Below, piece after piece: positions 1 through 11,729 of a stretch of 64,000 nucleotides of DNA. The stretch comes from Prostheceraeus crozeri. Its lineage: Eukaryota; Platyhelminthes; Polycladida; Euryleptidae. The DNA lies in assembly GCA_907163375.1 (NCBI GenBank), contig CAJQUW010003163.1:92522-156521 (forward strand), in the 5' to 3' direction. The translations under genes and the position numbers were made by a program. The notes beneath the pieces were generated by a model. The model was given only the letters and a program-made list of their open reading frames with translations. It had not been told where the DNA came from and ran no database searches. The first letter of the stretch is position 1. Each line of letters begins with the position of its first letter.

Positions 1-110
1 ACTCGGTAAATAAACATGAAAATTGCGTTGTTTGCCATAAACTTTCTGCAATCACTTAATACCGCATCCGAGATTAAGGCGCTTCACGCCGGCGCTACTC
101 ATTACATGTT

Positions 111-384
111 TAGACAAGTAACCTGGCATGTATTAAGTGATTTCAGAAAGCAGTCCGCCCTCCACATGCCTGCGTAAAAGCAGTGCCTTCCTGGCTAATT
201 CACGCTCTCAACAGATGGTCCCGTGGCCTTGTGGTTAGAGGGCATGCTTGCACGTCCTCTAGCTCCAACGTCGTTGGTTCAAACCTACCCAAGACTGATG
301 AGGCCCAACAGGCCGAAACATGTCTCGTGGTGGTTACATCTGTTGAGATTTGATAAATTTATCAATTGCCAGGTTACTTGTCTA
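111..384. repeat. 18-bp inverted repeat enclosing a SINE
   Basis: Positions 111-128 and 367-384 are perfect 18-nt reverse complements (TAGACAAGTAACC... against ...GGTTACTTGTCTA). They enclose the tRNA-like SINE at 129-358. A second inverted pair links about 46-63 (CAATCACTTAATAC) with 129-146 (GTATTAAGTGATT). The segment is therefore a nested inverted repeat. Either a SINE landed in a palindromic element, or the palindrome formed later. Confidence 0.7.
129..358 (+). mobile_element. tRNA-derived SINE, family 1 (copy 1)
   Basis: The segment has a polymerase III promoter layout. A box-A-like stretch lies at 224-241 (GGCCTTGTGGTTAGAGG) and a box-B-like stretch at 276-286 (GGTTCAAACCT). A second copy on the minus strand at 26342-26552 matches both upstream (ATTAAGTGATT, CCTCCAC, TTCCTGG) and downstream (CCGAAACATGTCTCGTGG) of the tRNA part, so this is a dispersed repeat and not a tRNA gene. 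No folding into a full cloverleaf is evident. Confidence 0.75.
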
Positions 385-1501
385 CTTTATCTAATTTGTT
401 ATTATTGTGGCATAAATACTTCGAGAGCGAATACTTTGGTTTTGAAAATTTCTTGAATCTTGAGAACTGATTATCGTTACACCGCTGTCTTTGTCAAGAG
501 GAACAATTTTGATTTAATCATTGTCTTTTAAAGACTTCAAAATATCAAGATTGGGTTTGACAAAGGCCGTCTGAGATTTTATGCTGTAATTTTGTTGTGA
601 ATTTCTAACTTCATTGTAAATCCTTTTGATGATTTTGTCTTTTAGATAATGGAAACCTTCTGATAGCCGGCAAGTCAACTTTATAGAGTCCTCAGGATGA
701 GTAGGGTGTTTAAATCATGTTTTCAAGATTTCAAGCTGGTCTTCGGCTCTGTTCACAATCGTAGTGGCAAAAATTTGATTGTTGTGATTATTGAGAATCT
801 AGATATTAGTGACTCAAACACAGCTCATAATATTTTTAAAAAATGAGCATGTTATTTTTTAGCTTGTCTTATCGAAACTTAATCTCATGAAATAATCGTG
901 AACGTTTTGCACTAAAACTTTTGAAACACCCGGTATATTTTTTATGTGAGCAGCAATCTAACAAAGTGAATTTAGCAATCACGAGGGTTGGTACACGCAT
1001 GAGTTGGTGTATGAATTTGTGCTTCATGACATCACCAAATTTAAAGCGTGAAATATGAATTTGGTACACATCTCGATGATAGAAGCGACCTCAATTCTCC
1101 TGTCATGTTGTTACTCTTTCAGAGGACCTTCGGAATCTTTATCGCTTTCTCAGGAAGAATGTGCAATATTTTTGCTCTTTACAAGTGTGCAGACAATATG
1201 TTCCCGCAATATTATTGGAGGACACTGTTAAAGAAAGTAAAATCTCGACTTATCTTCTGACAGAAAGTATTCAGTCAGTTCAAGAGTCAGAAAAAGCGGG
1301 ATTGCATGTTGTCAAAATGAAGCGATTTTTTCTATGGGTAAGTTTCTATTAGCCCTGTTGACAATCCAAAATATGATGTTCAACATTTTTCTTGCCACGT
1401 TGACTGCCGTGTGGTACACACGCGTACCACAATAACGATTGCGAGTTATGCCGGGTTTTATATGATATTTTCCTATAGTGTGATGTGAGACGCGGGTGTA
1501 C
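385..1501. other. No gene recognised
   Basis: AT-rich sequence with only short open frames and no recognisable domain. A short palindrome around 1411-1427 (GTGGTACACACGCGTACCAC) is the only structure seen. Confidence 0.5.
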
Positions 1502-2987
1502 CACCAATAGGTGATATGCCACGCTCAATTACGCGTGATTACACATGACCAGTGGCGTCTTCTCCGTACCTGCGAGGCCTTCGGCGTATCCTCAAAAATA
1601 ATTTTCCAACAATTATAAAAATGAAAACTGTCATCATTCATTAGAATTCGATAGCTTCTCATAATAGCTGTGCACATCTTTCCGTCTCAAAATCAGACGC
1701 TCAACCTCAGAACGAACAGTTTTGCAGCACGTGCTTGAATCACAGCTGTTTTCTTCGAACAATTAGACGCACAAGCTAGTCGTGTGTTCAGACGGAGCAC
1801 TGGTGTTTAGACATCGAAAGTCGAGAGTTGTGTGCGTGTGAAGCAGTAAGCGCGCGCGCCCGCGACAGTATTGGCTTTCCCGATAGACATAATGCTTTAG
1901 CTTCTCCAATTTTTGCAATGAAATCCTAAGCAATTCTTGGTCAAGGCGCGGTATCTAAATATAGCAAGGGAAGCGCAATCCAATTGTTCCTGGGATTCGT
2001 TTGATGTAAGAGAGGCCTCTACGTCGACAGTAGCAGATGGCTGACGTTCAGACAAGACTGCGATCAGATGATGAGCTTCCTCCAATGAATGCAGAGTAAT
2101 GCATCTGACTCGAACACCCAGATTCGGTAGAATTCCATAATTTGTTTTTACGTGATTGATGTGACGCTATGTTTAGTACTGCGGATGAGATCATAACCAC
2201 GCATTTCGTCCGAAGGGACTATACTGAAAAGATGACAGTCGTCAAGCAAGGTAGGCCAACATCTGATATAAAATGTTGTACTCACAGAGAAAGAAATAAG
2301 AAATACGCAAGGCATTTTAATGCATCAAAATTTCAAACATGTGAGTGGCTGACCGACCGTTAAAAACGCAAGAAACTGTTCGACTTGCCTCCTTTTTTCT
2401 CGAGAAAATGTGGTCTCAGCTACTTGAGTAAGGTGGTTAAGCGACATGAGCAATCACTTCTCATGTGCACATTCACTTGGCCTTAAAAATGTTCGGGATA
2501 TTGTTATCAAAAATTCAGCTTTTATGAAAATTAATGTTGTAACATAAATGTGTTTGGTATAGAAATAGTATTCCAATGCCGAGTCAAGGCGTATGGTCTG
2601 GGAGCACGCGACGCCACTGCACATGACCCCAAACATCTGTCTGCAGACCTGTTACAAAGACTTTGCGTCTCATGTGTGTGCATGTATGAGAGGCTAAACA
2701 ATGTGATAGGACCTCAATTTCATGCTCAGGGAAGACAGAACATGCTTAGCGGTTCATCCGTGGTTCAAGCGGCAACGCAGACAACCGCAGGCCGACGCGC
2801 AAACTATAAACGCTCGCCCTCGCGTATTCATAAACATTCCCCATGTTTTAACAGCATCAGATCACGTGATTTCTGACTCTTAGTGCAGCGCGTATGTGCG
2901 CGGGTAGAAGAACAGAATGTCCTTAACCGCGGATGTTTGGGGTGTTCCGTAATTACACGTGAATCAGGTGTGCAATGGCACCTAGTG
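1502..2987. mobile_element. MITE family A, copy 1, split by a nested hAT
   Basis: The left end (1502-1549) and right part (about 2620-2987) match the uninterrupted copy at 28917-29344. Shared stretches include CCACGCTCAATTACGCGT near the left end, AGGCTAAACAATGTGATAG inside, and GGATGTTTGGGGTG near the right end. The ends carry inverted TAGGTG...CACCTA motifs. Removing the nested insertion leaves about 410 bp, close to the 428 bp of the other copy. No target duplication could be assigned. Confidence 0.75.
1550..2619. mobile_element. Non-autonomous hAT element
   Basis: The element starts CAGTGGCGTC at 1550-1559 and ends GACGCCACTG at 2610-2619, a perfect 10-bp terminal inverted repeat. It is flanked by the perfect 8-bp duplication CACATGAC at 1542-1549 and 2620-2627. 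Eight-bp duplications and CAGTGGCG-type ends are hallmarks of the hAT superfamily. Length is 1070 bp. No hAT transposase motif was found inside. It interrupts MITE family A. Confidence 0.9.
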
Positions 2988-3150
2988 GTACAGCATAAGT
3001 TTCTGTCAGTGCGGTATGTACTGCCGGCTTGCCACATTCTTATTCTTTAAATGAATATTTCTATTCATAATTGAATATTTTAAGATTAATAAAAATACAT
3101 TGCACGGTTACTTACTACCAACAAGTAAAATATTATGTCGGTGCAGCTAT

Positions 3151-3704
3151 TCATTCAACAAAGATTTTTCGTTTAACGACATTGCGAAATTTACACAGGC
3201 GGTCATTGGGAAGATCCGAGTCTTTAGTAAAGTGAATCATGCGCAGCAAAAGCTGAAATCTATTGCGCGACATGACATCCTCTGCAAGGTCATTTGAGAA
3301 TATAATTATTTTGCTCCAATTGTCAGATATTTTTGGAAATTTCACTAGGCCCATGAAAAGAATCAGAACTTTTCAATTTCACTTTGATCTGTAGGTGAAC
3401 AGTCATTTAGCCTTGAATTGCTTCCCACACATTCAGCATTCTCATTCGTCGATGAATAGCTTGCAAAAATCGATTGGTTGATATAGGTCGTTGAAAATGT
3501 CTGATTAGTCGCTGAAGAAAATGTCGAATTTTCGAAGTTTGTAGTTACCATCAATATCGACGAAGTCATCATCACAGATATTAGTTGATGAACAGATTGA
3601 ACTTTCATCACCAGAGGAAGACCGCTCTTCCCACTCGAAAAAATAGAGTTCTCATCGCCTCTTTCCATAAGTGGGTCGATTGAAAATGGTCTCTTGACTT
3701 CCAA
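3151..3704 (-). pseudogene. piggyBac-like transposase fragment
   Basis: The minus-strand frame 3354-3151 encodes the start of a piggyBac (DDE_Tnp_1_7) domain. It reads MGLVKFPKISDNWS, then VMSRNRFQLLLRMIHF, then NDRLCKFRNVV, matching the family pattern of MSRxRFxxIxRxLHF followed by DRLxKI. Upstream on the same strand (about 3540-3700, another frame) is an acidic Ser/Asp/Glu-rich stretch with DDDFVDID, as expected of the disordered N-terminus of piggyBac transposases. The copy has frameshifts and stops, and ends before the first catalytic Asp. No TTAA-flanked ends were located. Confidence 0.75.
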
Positions 3705-3963
3705 AAATCAACAAATATTAGTTCTGAACTATTACGTGCGTATTGATCTTGTTCGACGCCATGTGTTTTATTCAAATATGTTTAGTCGTTCACGAGGTGC
3801 CGTGTGAGCCACCGGCACGTCACAGCTAGGGATTCACCCTGAAGACCTACTATTTAGTTGTTCAGCTATTCATCAAAAGGATGACGTCGATAGATGACGT
3901 CAATTTACAGTCATTCTTTTGCCGTGGCATCGGAGAAACACCTCTGTTATCTTTCAATCGACT
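3705..3963. other. No feature recognised
   Basis: Unique-looking sequence between the piggyBac remnant and the left end of the foldback element. Confidence 0.4.
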
Positions 3964-4340
3964 CTCATAGTCCGGCAGCCAGCACGAGTTTCTGCAGGGA
4001 ACGAGGCCGAAAATTAGACTTTCACACAATGATGTACACCTCATAGTCCGGTAGCCAGACCGAGTTTCTTCTGCAAGGAGCGAGGCCAAAAATTAGACTT
4101 TCACAGAATGATGTACACCTCATAGTCCGGCAGCCAGCACGAGCTTCTGCAGGGAACGAGTCCGAAAATTAGACTTTCACACAATGATGTACACCGGATA
4201 GTTTGGCAGCCAGACCGAGTTTCTGCAGGGAACGAGTCCGAAAATTAGACTTTCACACAATGATGTACACCGGATAGTTTGGCAGCCAGACCGAGTTTCT
4301 GCAGGGAGTGAGTCCGAAAATTAGACTTTCACAGAATGAT
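3964..4340 (-). repeat. 76-bp satellite, left arm (about 5 copies)
   Basis: Copies read CTCATAGTCCGGCAGCCAG, CACGAGTTTCTGCAGGG, AACGAGGCCG and GACTTTCACAGAATGATG on the plus strand, reverse complementary to the main array. They are more diverged (TAGTTTGGCAGCC, GGGAGTGAGTCCG) than monomers in the right arm. Confidence 0.9.
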
Positions 4341-4739
4341 GAAAAGCATATGCCGACTACGAATCTGCACATGTGCCGAGCTCTAGTTAGTTCCTCCTCG
4401 TCTGAAAGTCATTTTCTATCATGCTCATGAACATTGATCCATGGAGCTTAGCACATTGAGAGATCATGCTGGCCCAGTTTGTCGACATTGAACAATATTC
4501 TCACATGCATCTCCGATCAGAAGCATGATAATATCACACGCATGATTAGAATTGACCTGAAGACATGTCATTCCGAAAATCGCAGCTCTAGATTTAATGC
4601 TTTTAAGTTGATAAGATAAAACATAGAAAATTTCATCAGTGGAAAAAAAACTGCAATCTACGTCCCATTGGATTTACATGTGTTTTTCTTTGATCGCGTC
4701 TGACAAGAAGAGGAACTCACTAGAAGGCTCGTAGTAGGC

Positions 4740-7700
4740 ATAGGGTGTACATCATTCTGTGAAAGTCTCATTGTCGGCCTCGTTCCCTGCAGAAACTCGT
4801 GCCGGCTACCGGACTATGAGGTGCACATCATTCTGTGAAAGTCTCATTGTCGGCCTCGTTCCCTGCAGAAACTCGCTCTAGCTGCCGGGCTATGTGGTGT
4901 ACATTATTCTGTGAAAGTCTCATTGTCGGCCTCGTTCCCTGCAGAAACTCGTGCTGGCTGCCGGACTATGAGGTGTACATCATTCTGTGAAAGTCTCATT
5001 GTCGGCCTCGTTCCCTGCAGAAACTCGTGCTGGCTGCCGGACTATGAGGTGTACATCATTCTGTGAAAGTCTCACTTTCGGCCTCGTTCCCTGCAGAAGC
5101 TCGTTCTGCCTGCCGGACTATGAGGTGTACATCATTCTGTGAAGTCTCACTTTCGGCCTCGTTCCCTGTAGAAACTCGTGCTGCCTGCCGGACTATGAGG
5201 TGTACATCATTCTGTGAAGTCTCACTGTCGGCCTCGTTCCTCGCAGAAACTCGTTCTGCCTGCCGGACTATGAGGTGTACATCATTCTGTGAAAGTCTCA
5301 CTGTCGGCCTCGTTCCCTGCAGAAACTCGTGCTGGCTGCCGGACTATGAGGTGTACATCATTCTGTGAAAGTCTCACTTTCGGCCTCGTTCCCTGCAGAA
5401 ACTCGTGCTGCCTGCCGGACTATGAGGTGTACATCATTCTGTGAAAGTCTCACTTTCGGCCTCGTTCCGTGCAGAAACTCGTGTTGCCTGCCGGACTATG
5501 AGGTGTACATCATTCTGTGAAAGTCTCACTGTCGGCCTCGTTCCCTGCAGAAACTCGTGCTGGCTGCCGGACTATGAGGTGTACATCATTCTGTGAAAGT
5601 CTCACTGTCGGCCTCGTTCCCTGCAGAAACTCGTGCTGGCTGCCGGACTATGAGGTGTACATCATTCTGTGAAAGTCTCATTGTCGGCCTCGTTCCCTGC
5701 ACAAACTCGTGCTGGCTGCCGGACTATGAGGTGTACATCATTCTGTGAAAGTCTCACTTTCGGACTCGTTCCCTGCAGAAACTCGTGCTGGCTGCCGGAC
5801 TATGAGGTGTACATCATTCTGTGAAAGTCTCATTGTCGGCCTCGTTCCCTGCAGAAACTCGTGCTGCCTGCCGGACTATGAGGTGCACATCATTCTGTGA
5901 AAGTCTCATTGTCGGCCTCGTTCCCTGCACAAACTCGTTCTGGCTGCCGGACTATGAGGTGTACATCATTCTGTGAAAGTCTCATTGTCGGCCTCGTTCC
6001 ATGCACAAACTCGTGCTGGCTGCCGGACTATGAGGTGTACATCATTCTGTGAAAGTCTCATTGTCGGCCTCGTTCCCTGCAGAAACTCGTGCTGGCTGCC
6101 GGACTATGAGGTGTACATCATTCTGTGAAAGTCTCATTGTCGGCCTCGTTCCCTGCAGAAACTCGTGCTGGCTGCCGGACTATGAGGTGCACATCATTCT
6201 GTGAAAGTCTCATTGTCGGCCTCGTTCCCTGCAGAAACTCGTGCTGGCTGCCGGACTATGAGGTGTACATCATTCTGTGAAAGTCTCATTGTCGGCCTCG
6301 TTCCATGCACAAACTCGTGCTGGCTGCCGGACTATGAGGTGTGCATCATTCTGTGAAAGTCTCATTGTCGGCCTCGTTCCCTGCAGAAACTCGTGCTGGC
6401 TGCCGGACTATGAGGTGTACATCGTTCTGTGAAAGTCTCACTTTCGGCCTCGCTCCCTGCAGAAACTCGTGCTGGCTGCCGGACTATGAGGTGTACATCA
6501 TTCTGTGAAAGTCTCACTTTCGGCCTCGTTCCGTGCAGAAACTCGTGCTGGCTGCCGGACTATGAGGTGTACATCATTCTGTGAAAGTCTCATTGTCGGC
6601 CTCGTTACCTGCAGAAACTCGTGCTGCCTGCCGGACTATGAGGTGCACATCATTCTGTGAAAGTCTCATTGTCGGCCTCGTTCCGTGCACAAACTCGTTC
6701 TGGCTGCCGGACTATGAGGTGTACATCATTCTGTGAAAGTCTCATTGTCGGTCTCGTTCCATGCACAAACTCGTGCTGGCTGCCGGACTATGAGGTGTTC
6801 ATCATTCTGTGAAAGTCTCATTGTCGGCCTCGTTCCCTGCAGAAACTCGTGCTGGCTGCCGGACTATGAGGTGTACATCATTCTGTGAAAGTCTCATTGT
6901 CGGCCTCGTTCCGTGCAGAAACTCGTGCTGGCTGCCGGACTATGAGGTGTACATCATTCTGTGAAAGTCTCATTGTCGGCCTCGTTCCCTGCAGAAACTC
7001 GTGCTGGCTGCCGGACTATGAGGTGCACATCATTCTGTGAAAGTCTCATTGTCGGTCTCGTTCCATGCACAAACTCGTGCTGGCTGCCGGACTATGAGGT
7101 GTGCATCATTCTGTGAAAGTCTCATTGTCGGCCTCGTTCCCTGCAGAAACTCGTGCTGCCTGCCGGACTATGAGGTGTACATCATTCTGTGAAAGTCTCA
7201 TTGTCGGCCTCGTTCCCTGCAGAAACTCGTGCTGGCTGCCGGACTATGAGGTGTACATCATTCTGTGAAAGTCTCACTTTCGGACTCGTTCCCTGCAGAA
7301 ACTCGTGCTGGCTGCCGGACTATGAGGTGTACATCATTCTGTGAAAGTCTCATTGTCGGCCTCGTTCCCTGCAGAAACTCGTGCTGGCTGCCGGACTATG
7401 AGGTGCACATCATTCTGTGAAAGTCTCATTGTCGGCCTCGTTCCCTGCACAAACTCGTGCTGGCTGCCGGACTATGAGGTGTACATCATTCTGTGAAAGT
7501 CTCATTGTCGGCCTCGTTCCATGCACAAACTCGTGCTGGCTGCCGGACTATGAGGTGTGCATCATTCTGTGAAAGTCTCATTGTCGGCCTCGTTCCCTGC
7601 AGAAACTCGTGCTGGCTGCCGGACTATGAGGTGTACATCATTCTGTGAAAGTCTCATTGTCGGCCTCGTTCCGTGCAGAAACTCGTGCTGGCTGCCGGAC

Positions 7701-10700
7701 TATGAGGTGTACATCATTCTGTGAAAGTCTCATTGTCGGCCTCGTTCCGTGCAGAAACTCGTGCTGCCTGCCGGACTATGAGATGTACATCATTCTGTGA
7801 AAGTCTCATTGTCGGCCTCGTTCCCTGCAGAAACTCGTGCTGGCTGCCGGACTATGAGGTGTACATCATTCTGTGAAAGTCTCACTTTCGGCCTCGTTCC
7901 CTGCAGAAACTCGTGCTGGCTGCCGGACTATGAGGTGTACATCATTCTGTGAAAGTCTCATTTCCGGCCTTGTTCCCTGCAGAAACTCGTTCTGGCTGCC
8001 GGACCATGAGCTGTACATCATTCTGTGAAAGTCTCATTGTCGGCCCCGTTCCCTGCAGAAACTCGTGCTGGCTGCCGGAATATGAGGTGTACATCATTCT
8101 GTGAAAGTCTCATTGTCGGCCTCGTTCCTGCAGAAACTCGTGCTGGCTGCCGTACGATGAGGTGTATATCATTCTGTGAAAGTCTCATTGTCGGCCTCGT
8201 TCCCTGCAGAAACTCGTGCTGGCTGCCGGACTATGAGGTGTACATCATTCTGTGAAAGTCTCATTGTCGGCCTCGTTCCCTGCAGAAACTCGCTCTAGCT
8301 GCCGGACTATGAGGTGTACATCGTTCTGTGAAAGTCTCACTTTCGGCCTCGTTCCGTGCAGAAACTCGTGCTGCCTGCCGGACTATGAGGTGTACATCAT
8401 TCTGTGAAAGTCTCATTGTCGGCCTCGTTCCCTGCAGAAACTCGTGCTGCCTGCCGGACTATGAGGTGTACATCATTCTGTGAAAGTCTCACTTTCGGCC
8501 TCGTTCCCTGCAGAAACTCGTGCTGGCTGCCGGACTATGAGGTGTACATCATTCTGTGAAAGTCTCACTTTCGGCCTCGTTCCCTGCAGAAACTCGTGCT
8601 GGCTGCCGGACTATGAGGTGTCCATCATTCTGTGAAAGTCTCATTTTCGGTCTCGCTCCCTGCAGAAACTCGTGCTGGCTGCCGGACTATGAGGTGTACA
8701 TCATTCTGTGAAAGTCTCACTTTCGGCCTCGTTCCGTGCAGAAACTCGTGCTGCTTGCCGGACTATGAGGTGTACATCATTCTGTGAAAGTCTCATTGTC
8801 GGCCTCGTTCCGTGCAGAAACTCGTGCTGGCTGCCGGACTATGAGATGTACATCATTCTGTGAAAGTCCCATTGTCGGCCTCGTTCCGTGCAGAAACTCG
8901 TGCTGCCTGCCGGACTATGAGATGTACATCATTCTGTGAAAGTCTCATTGTCGGTCTCGTTCCATGCACAAACTCGTGCTGGCTGCCGGACTATGAGGTG
9001 TGCATCATTCTGTGAAAGTCTCTTTGTCGGCCTCGTTCCCTGCAGAAACTCGTGCTGGCTGCCGGACTATGAGGTGTACATCATTCTGTGAAAGTCTCAT
9101 TGTCGGCCTCGTTCCCTGCAGAAACTCGTGCTGGCTGCCGGACTATGAGGTGCACATCATTCTGTGAAAGTCTCATTGTCGGCCTCGTTCCCTGCAGAAA
9201 CTCGTGCTGGCTGCCGGACTATGAGGTGTACATCATTCTGTGAAAGTCTCATTGTCGGCCTCGTTCCCTGCAGAAACTAGTGCTGGCTGCCGGACTATGA
9301 GGTGTACATCATTCTGTGAAAGTCTCATTGTCGGCCTCGTTCCCTGCACAAACTCGTTCTGGCTGCCGGACTATGAGGTGTACATCATTCTGTGAAAGTC
9401 TCATTGTCGGTCTCGTTCCATGCACAAACTCGTGCTGGCTGCCGGACTATGAGGTGTGCATCATTCTGTGAAAGTCTCTTTGTCGGCCTCGTTCCGTGCA
9501 GAAACTCGTGCTGGCTGCCGGACTATGAGATGTACATCATTCTGTGAAAGTCTCACTTTCGGACTCGTTCCCTGCAGAAACTCGTGCTGGCTGCCGGACT
9601 ATGAGGTGTACATCATTCTGTGAAAGTCTCATTGTCGGCCTCGTTCCCTGCAGAAACTCGTGCTGGCTGCCGGACTATGAGGTGTACATCATTCTGTGAA
9701 AGTCTCATTGTCGGCCTCGTTCCCTGCACAAACTCGTTCTGGCTGCCGGACTATGAGGTGTACATCATTCTGTGAAAGTCTCATTGTCGGTCTCGTTCCA
9801 TGCACAAACTCGTGCTGGCTGCCGGACTATGAGGTGTGCATCATTCTGTGAAAGTCTCATTGTCGGCCTCGTTCCGTGCAGAAACTCGTGCTGGCTGCCG
9901 GACTATGAGATGTACATCATTCTGTGAAAGTCTCATTGTCGGCCTCGTTCCGTGCAGAAACTCGTGCTGCCTGCCGGACTATGAGATGTACATCATTCTG
10001 TGAAAGTCTCATTGTCGGCCTCGTTCCCTGCAGAAACTCGTGCTGGCTGCCGGACTATGAGGTGTACATCATTCTGTGAAAGTCTCACTTTCGGCCTCGT
10101 TCCCTGCAGAAACTCGTTCTGGCTGCCGGACTATGAGGTGTACATCATTCTGTGAAAGTCTCATTGTCGGCCTCGTTCCCTGCAGAAACTCATGCTGACT
10201 GCCGGACTGTGAGGTGTACATCATTCTGTGAAAGTCTGATTGTCGGCCTCGTTTCCTGCAGAAACTCGTGCTGGCTGCCGGACTATGATGTGTACATCAT
10301 TCTGTGAAAGTCTGATTGTCGGCCTCGTTCCCTGCACAAACTCGTGCTGGCTGCCGGACTATGAGGTGTACATCATTCTGTGAAAGTCTCATTGTCGGCC
10401 TCGTTCCCTGCAGAAACTCGTGCTGGCTGCCGGACTATGAGGTGTACATCATTCTGTGAAAGTCTCTTTGTCGGCCTCGTTCCGTGCAGAAACTCGTGCT
10501 GCTTGCCGGACTATGAGGTGTACATCATTCTGTGAAAGTCTCATTGTCGGCCTCGTTCCCTGCAGAAACTCGTGCTAGCTGCCGGACTATGAGGTGTACA
10601 TCATTCTGTGAAAGTCTCACTTTCGGCCTCGTTCCGTGCAGAAACTCGTGCTGCCTGCCGGACTATGAGGTGTACATCATTCTGTGAAAGTCTCACTTTT

Positions 10701-11729
10701 GGGCCTCGTTCCCTGCAGAAACTCGTGCTGGCTGCCGGACTATGAGGTGTCCATCATTCTGTGAAAGTCTCATTTTCGGTCTCGCTCCCTGCAGAAACTC
10801 GTGCTGGCTGCCGGACTATGAGGTGTACATCATTCTGTGAAAGTCTCACTTTCGGCCTCGTTCCGTGCAGAAACTCGTGCTGCCTGCCGGACTATGAGGT
10901 GTACATCATTCTGTGAAAGTCTCATTGTCGGCCTCGTTCCCTGCACAAACTCGTGCTGGCTGCCGGACTATGAGGTGTACATCATTCTGTGAAAGTCTCA
11001 TTGTCGGTCTCGTTCCATGCACAAACTCGTGCTGGCTGCCGGACTATGAGGTGTGCATCATTCTGTGAAAGTCTCTTTGTCGGCCTCGTTCCCTGCAGAA
11101 ACTCGTGCTGGCTGCCGGACTATGAGGTGTACATCATTCTGTGAAAGTCTCACTTTCGGCCTCGTTCCGTGCAGAAACTCGTGCTGCCTGCCGGACTATG
11201 AGGTGTACATCATTCTGTGAAAGTCTCATTGTCGGCCTCGTTCCGTGCAGAAACTCGTGCTGGCTGCCGGACTATGAGGTGTACATCATTCTGTGAAAGT
11301 CTCATTGTCGGCCTCGTTCCCTGCAGAATCTCGTGCTGGCTGCCGGACTATGAGGTGTACATCATTCTGTGAAAGTCTCACTTTCGGACTCGTTCCCTGC
11401 AGAAACTCGTGCTGGCTGCCGGACTATGAGGTGTACATCATTCTGTGAAAGTCTCATTGTCGGCCTCGCTCCCTGCAGAAACTCGTGCTGGCTGCCGGAC
11501 TATGAGGTGTACATCATTCTGTGAAAGTCTCATTGTCGGCCTCGTTCCCTGCAGAAACTCGCTCTAGCTGCCGGACTATGAGGTGTACATCGTTCTGTGA
11601 AAGTCTCATTGTCGGCCTCGTTCCCTGCAGAAACTCGCTCTAGCTGCCGGACTATGAGGTGCACATCATTCTGTGAAAGTCTCACTTTCGGCCTCGCTCC
11701 CTGCAGAAACTCGCTCTAGCTGCCGGACT
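4740..11729 (+). repeat. 76-bp satellite, right arm (about 92 copies)
   Basis: The monomer is 76 bp, measured from repeats of AGGTGTACATC at 4971 and 5047. Typical parts are ATTCTGTGAAAGTCTCA, TCGGCCTCGTTCCCTGCAG, AAACTCGTGCTGGCTGCC and GGACTATGAGGTGTACATC. Variants alternate at fixed sites: CATTGTCGG or CACTTTCGG; CCCTGCAGAAA, CCGTGCAGAAA or CCATGCACAAA; GTGCTGG, GTGCTGC or CTCTAG. The CCATGCACAAA variant recurs at 6001, 6305, 6761, 7065 and 7521, a 4+6 monomer alternation giving a 760-bp higher-order period. Open frames inside the array are by-products of the repeat. Confidence 0.97.

Larger units (their letters stand above)
3964..11729. mobile_element. Foldback-like element with tandem-repeat arms
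   Basis: A short left arm of about five 76-bp monomers in one orientation (3964-4340) and a long right arm of about 92 monomers in the opposite orientation (about 4740-11729) flank a centre (4341-4739). The outer parts of the centre are themselves roughly inverted: GACTACGAATC and TAGTTAGTTCCTC on the left mirror GAGGAACTCACTAGAAGGC and CGTAGTAGGC on the right. The centre also matches the copy at 43990-44450. Tandemly repeated inverted arms are the structure of foldback elements (Drosophila FB, sea urchin TU). No transposase is encoded, so it would be non-autonomous. No clear target duplication was found at the ends. Confidence 0.7.

Noticed and set aside
2550..2876. 108-codon plus-strand frame
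   Set aside because: It crosses from the hAT end into MITE family A and is not conserved in the other MITE copy.
5056..8255. Open frames of 76-101 codons on both strands inside the satellite
   Set aside because: They follow the 76-bp period, repeat the same peptide and break at monomer indels; they are by-products of the array.
3964..11729. CRISPR-like array
   Set aside because: Monomers are directly contiguous with no unique spacers, and the sequence is eukaryotic.
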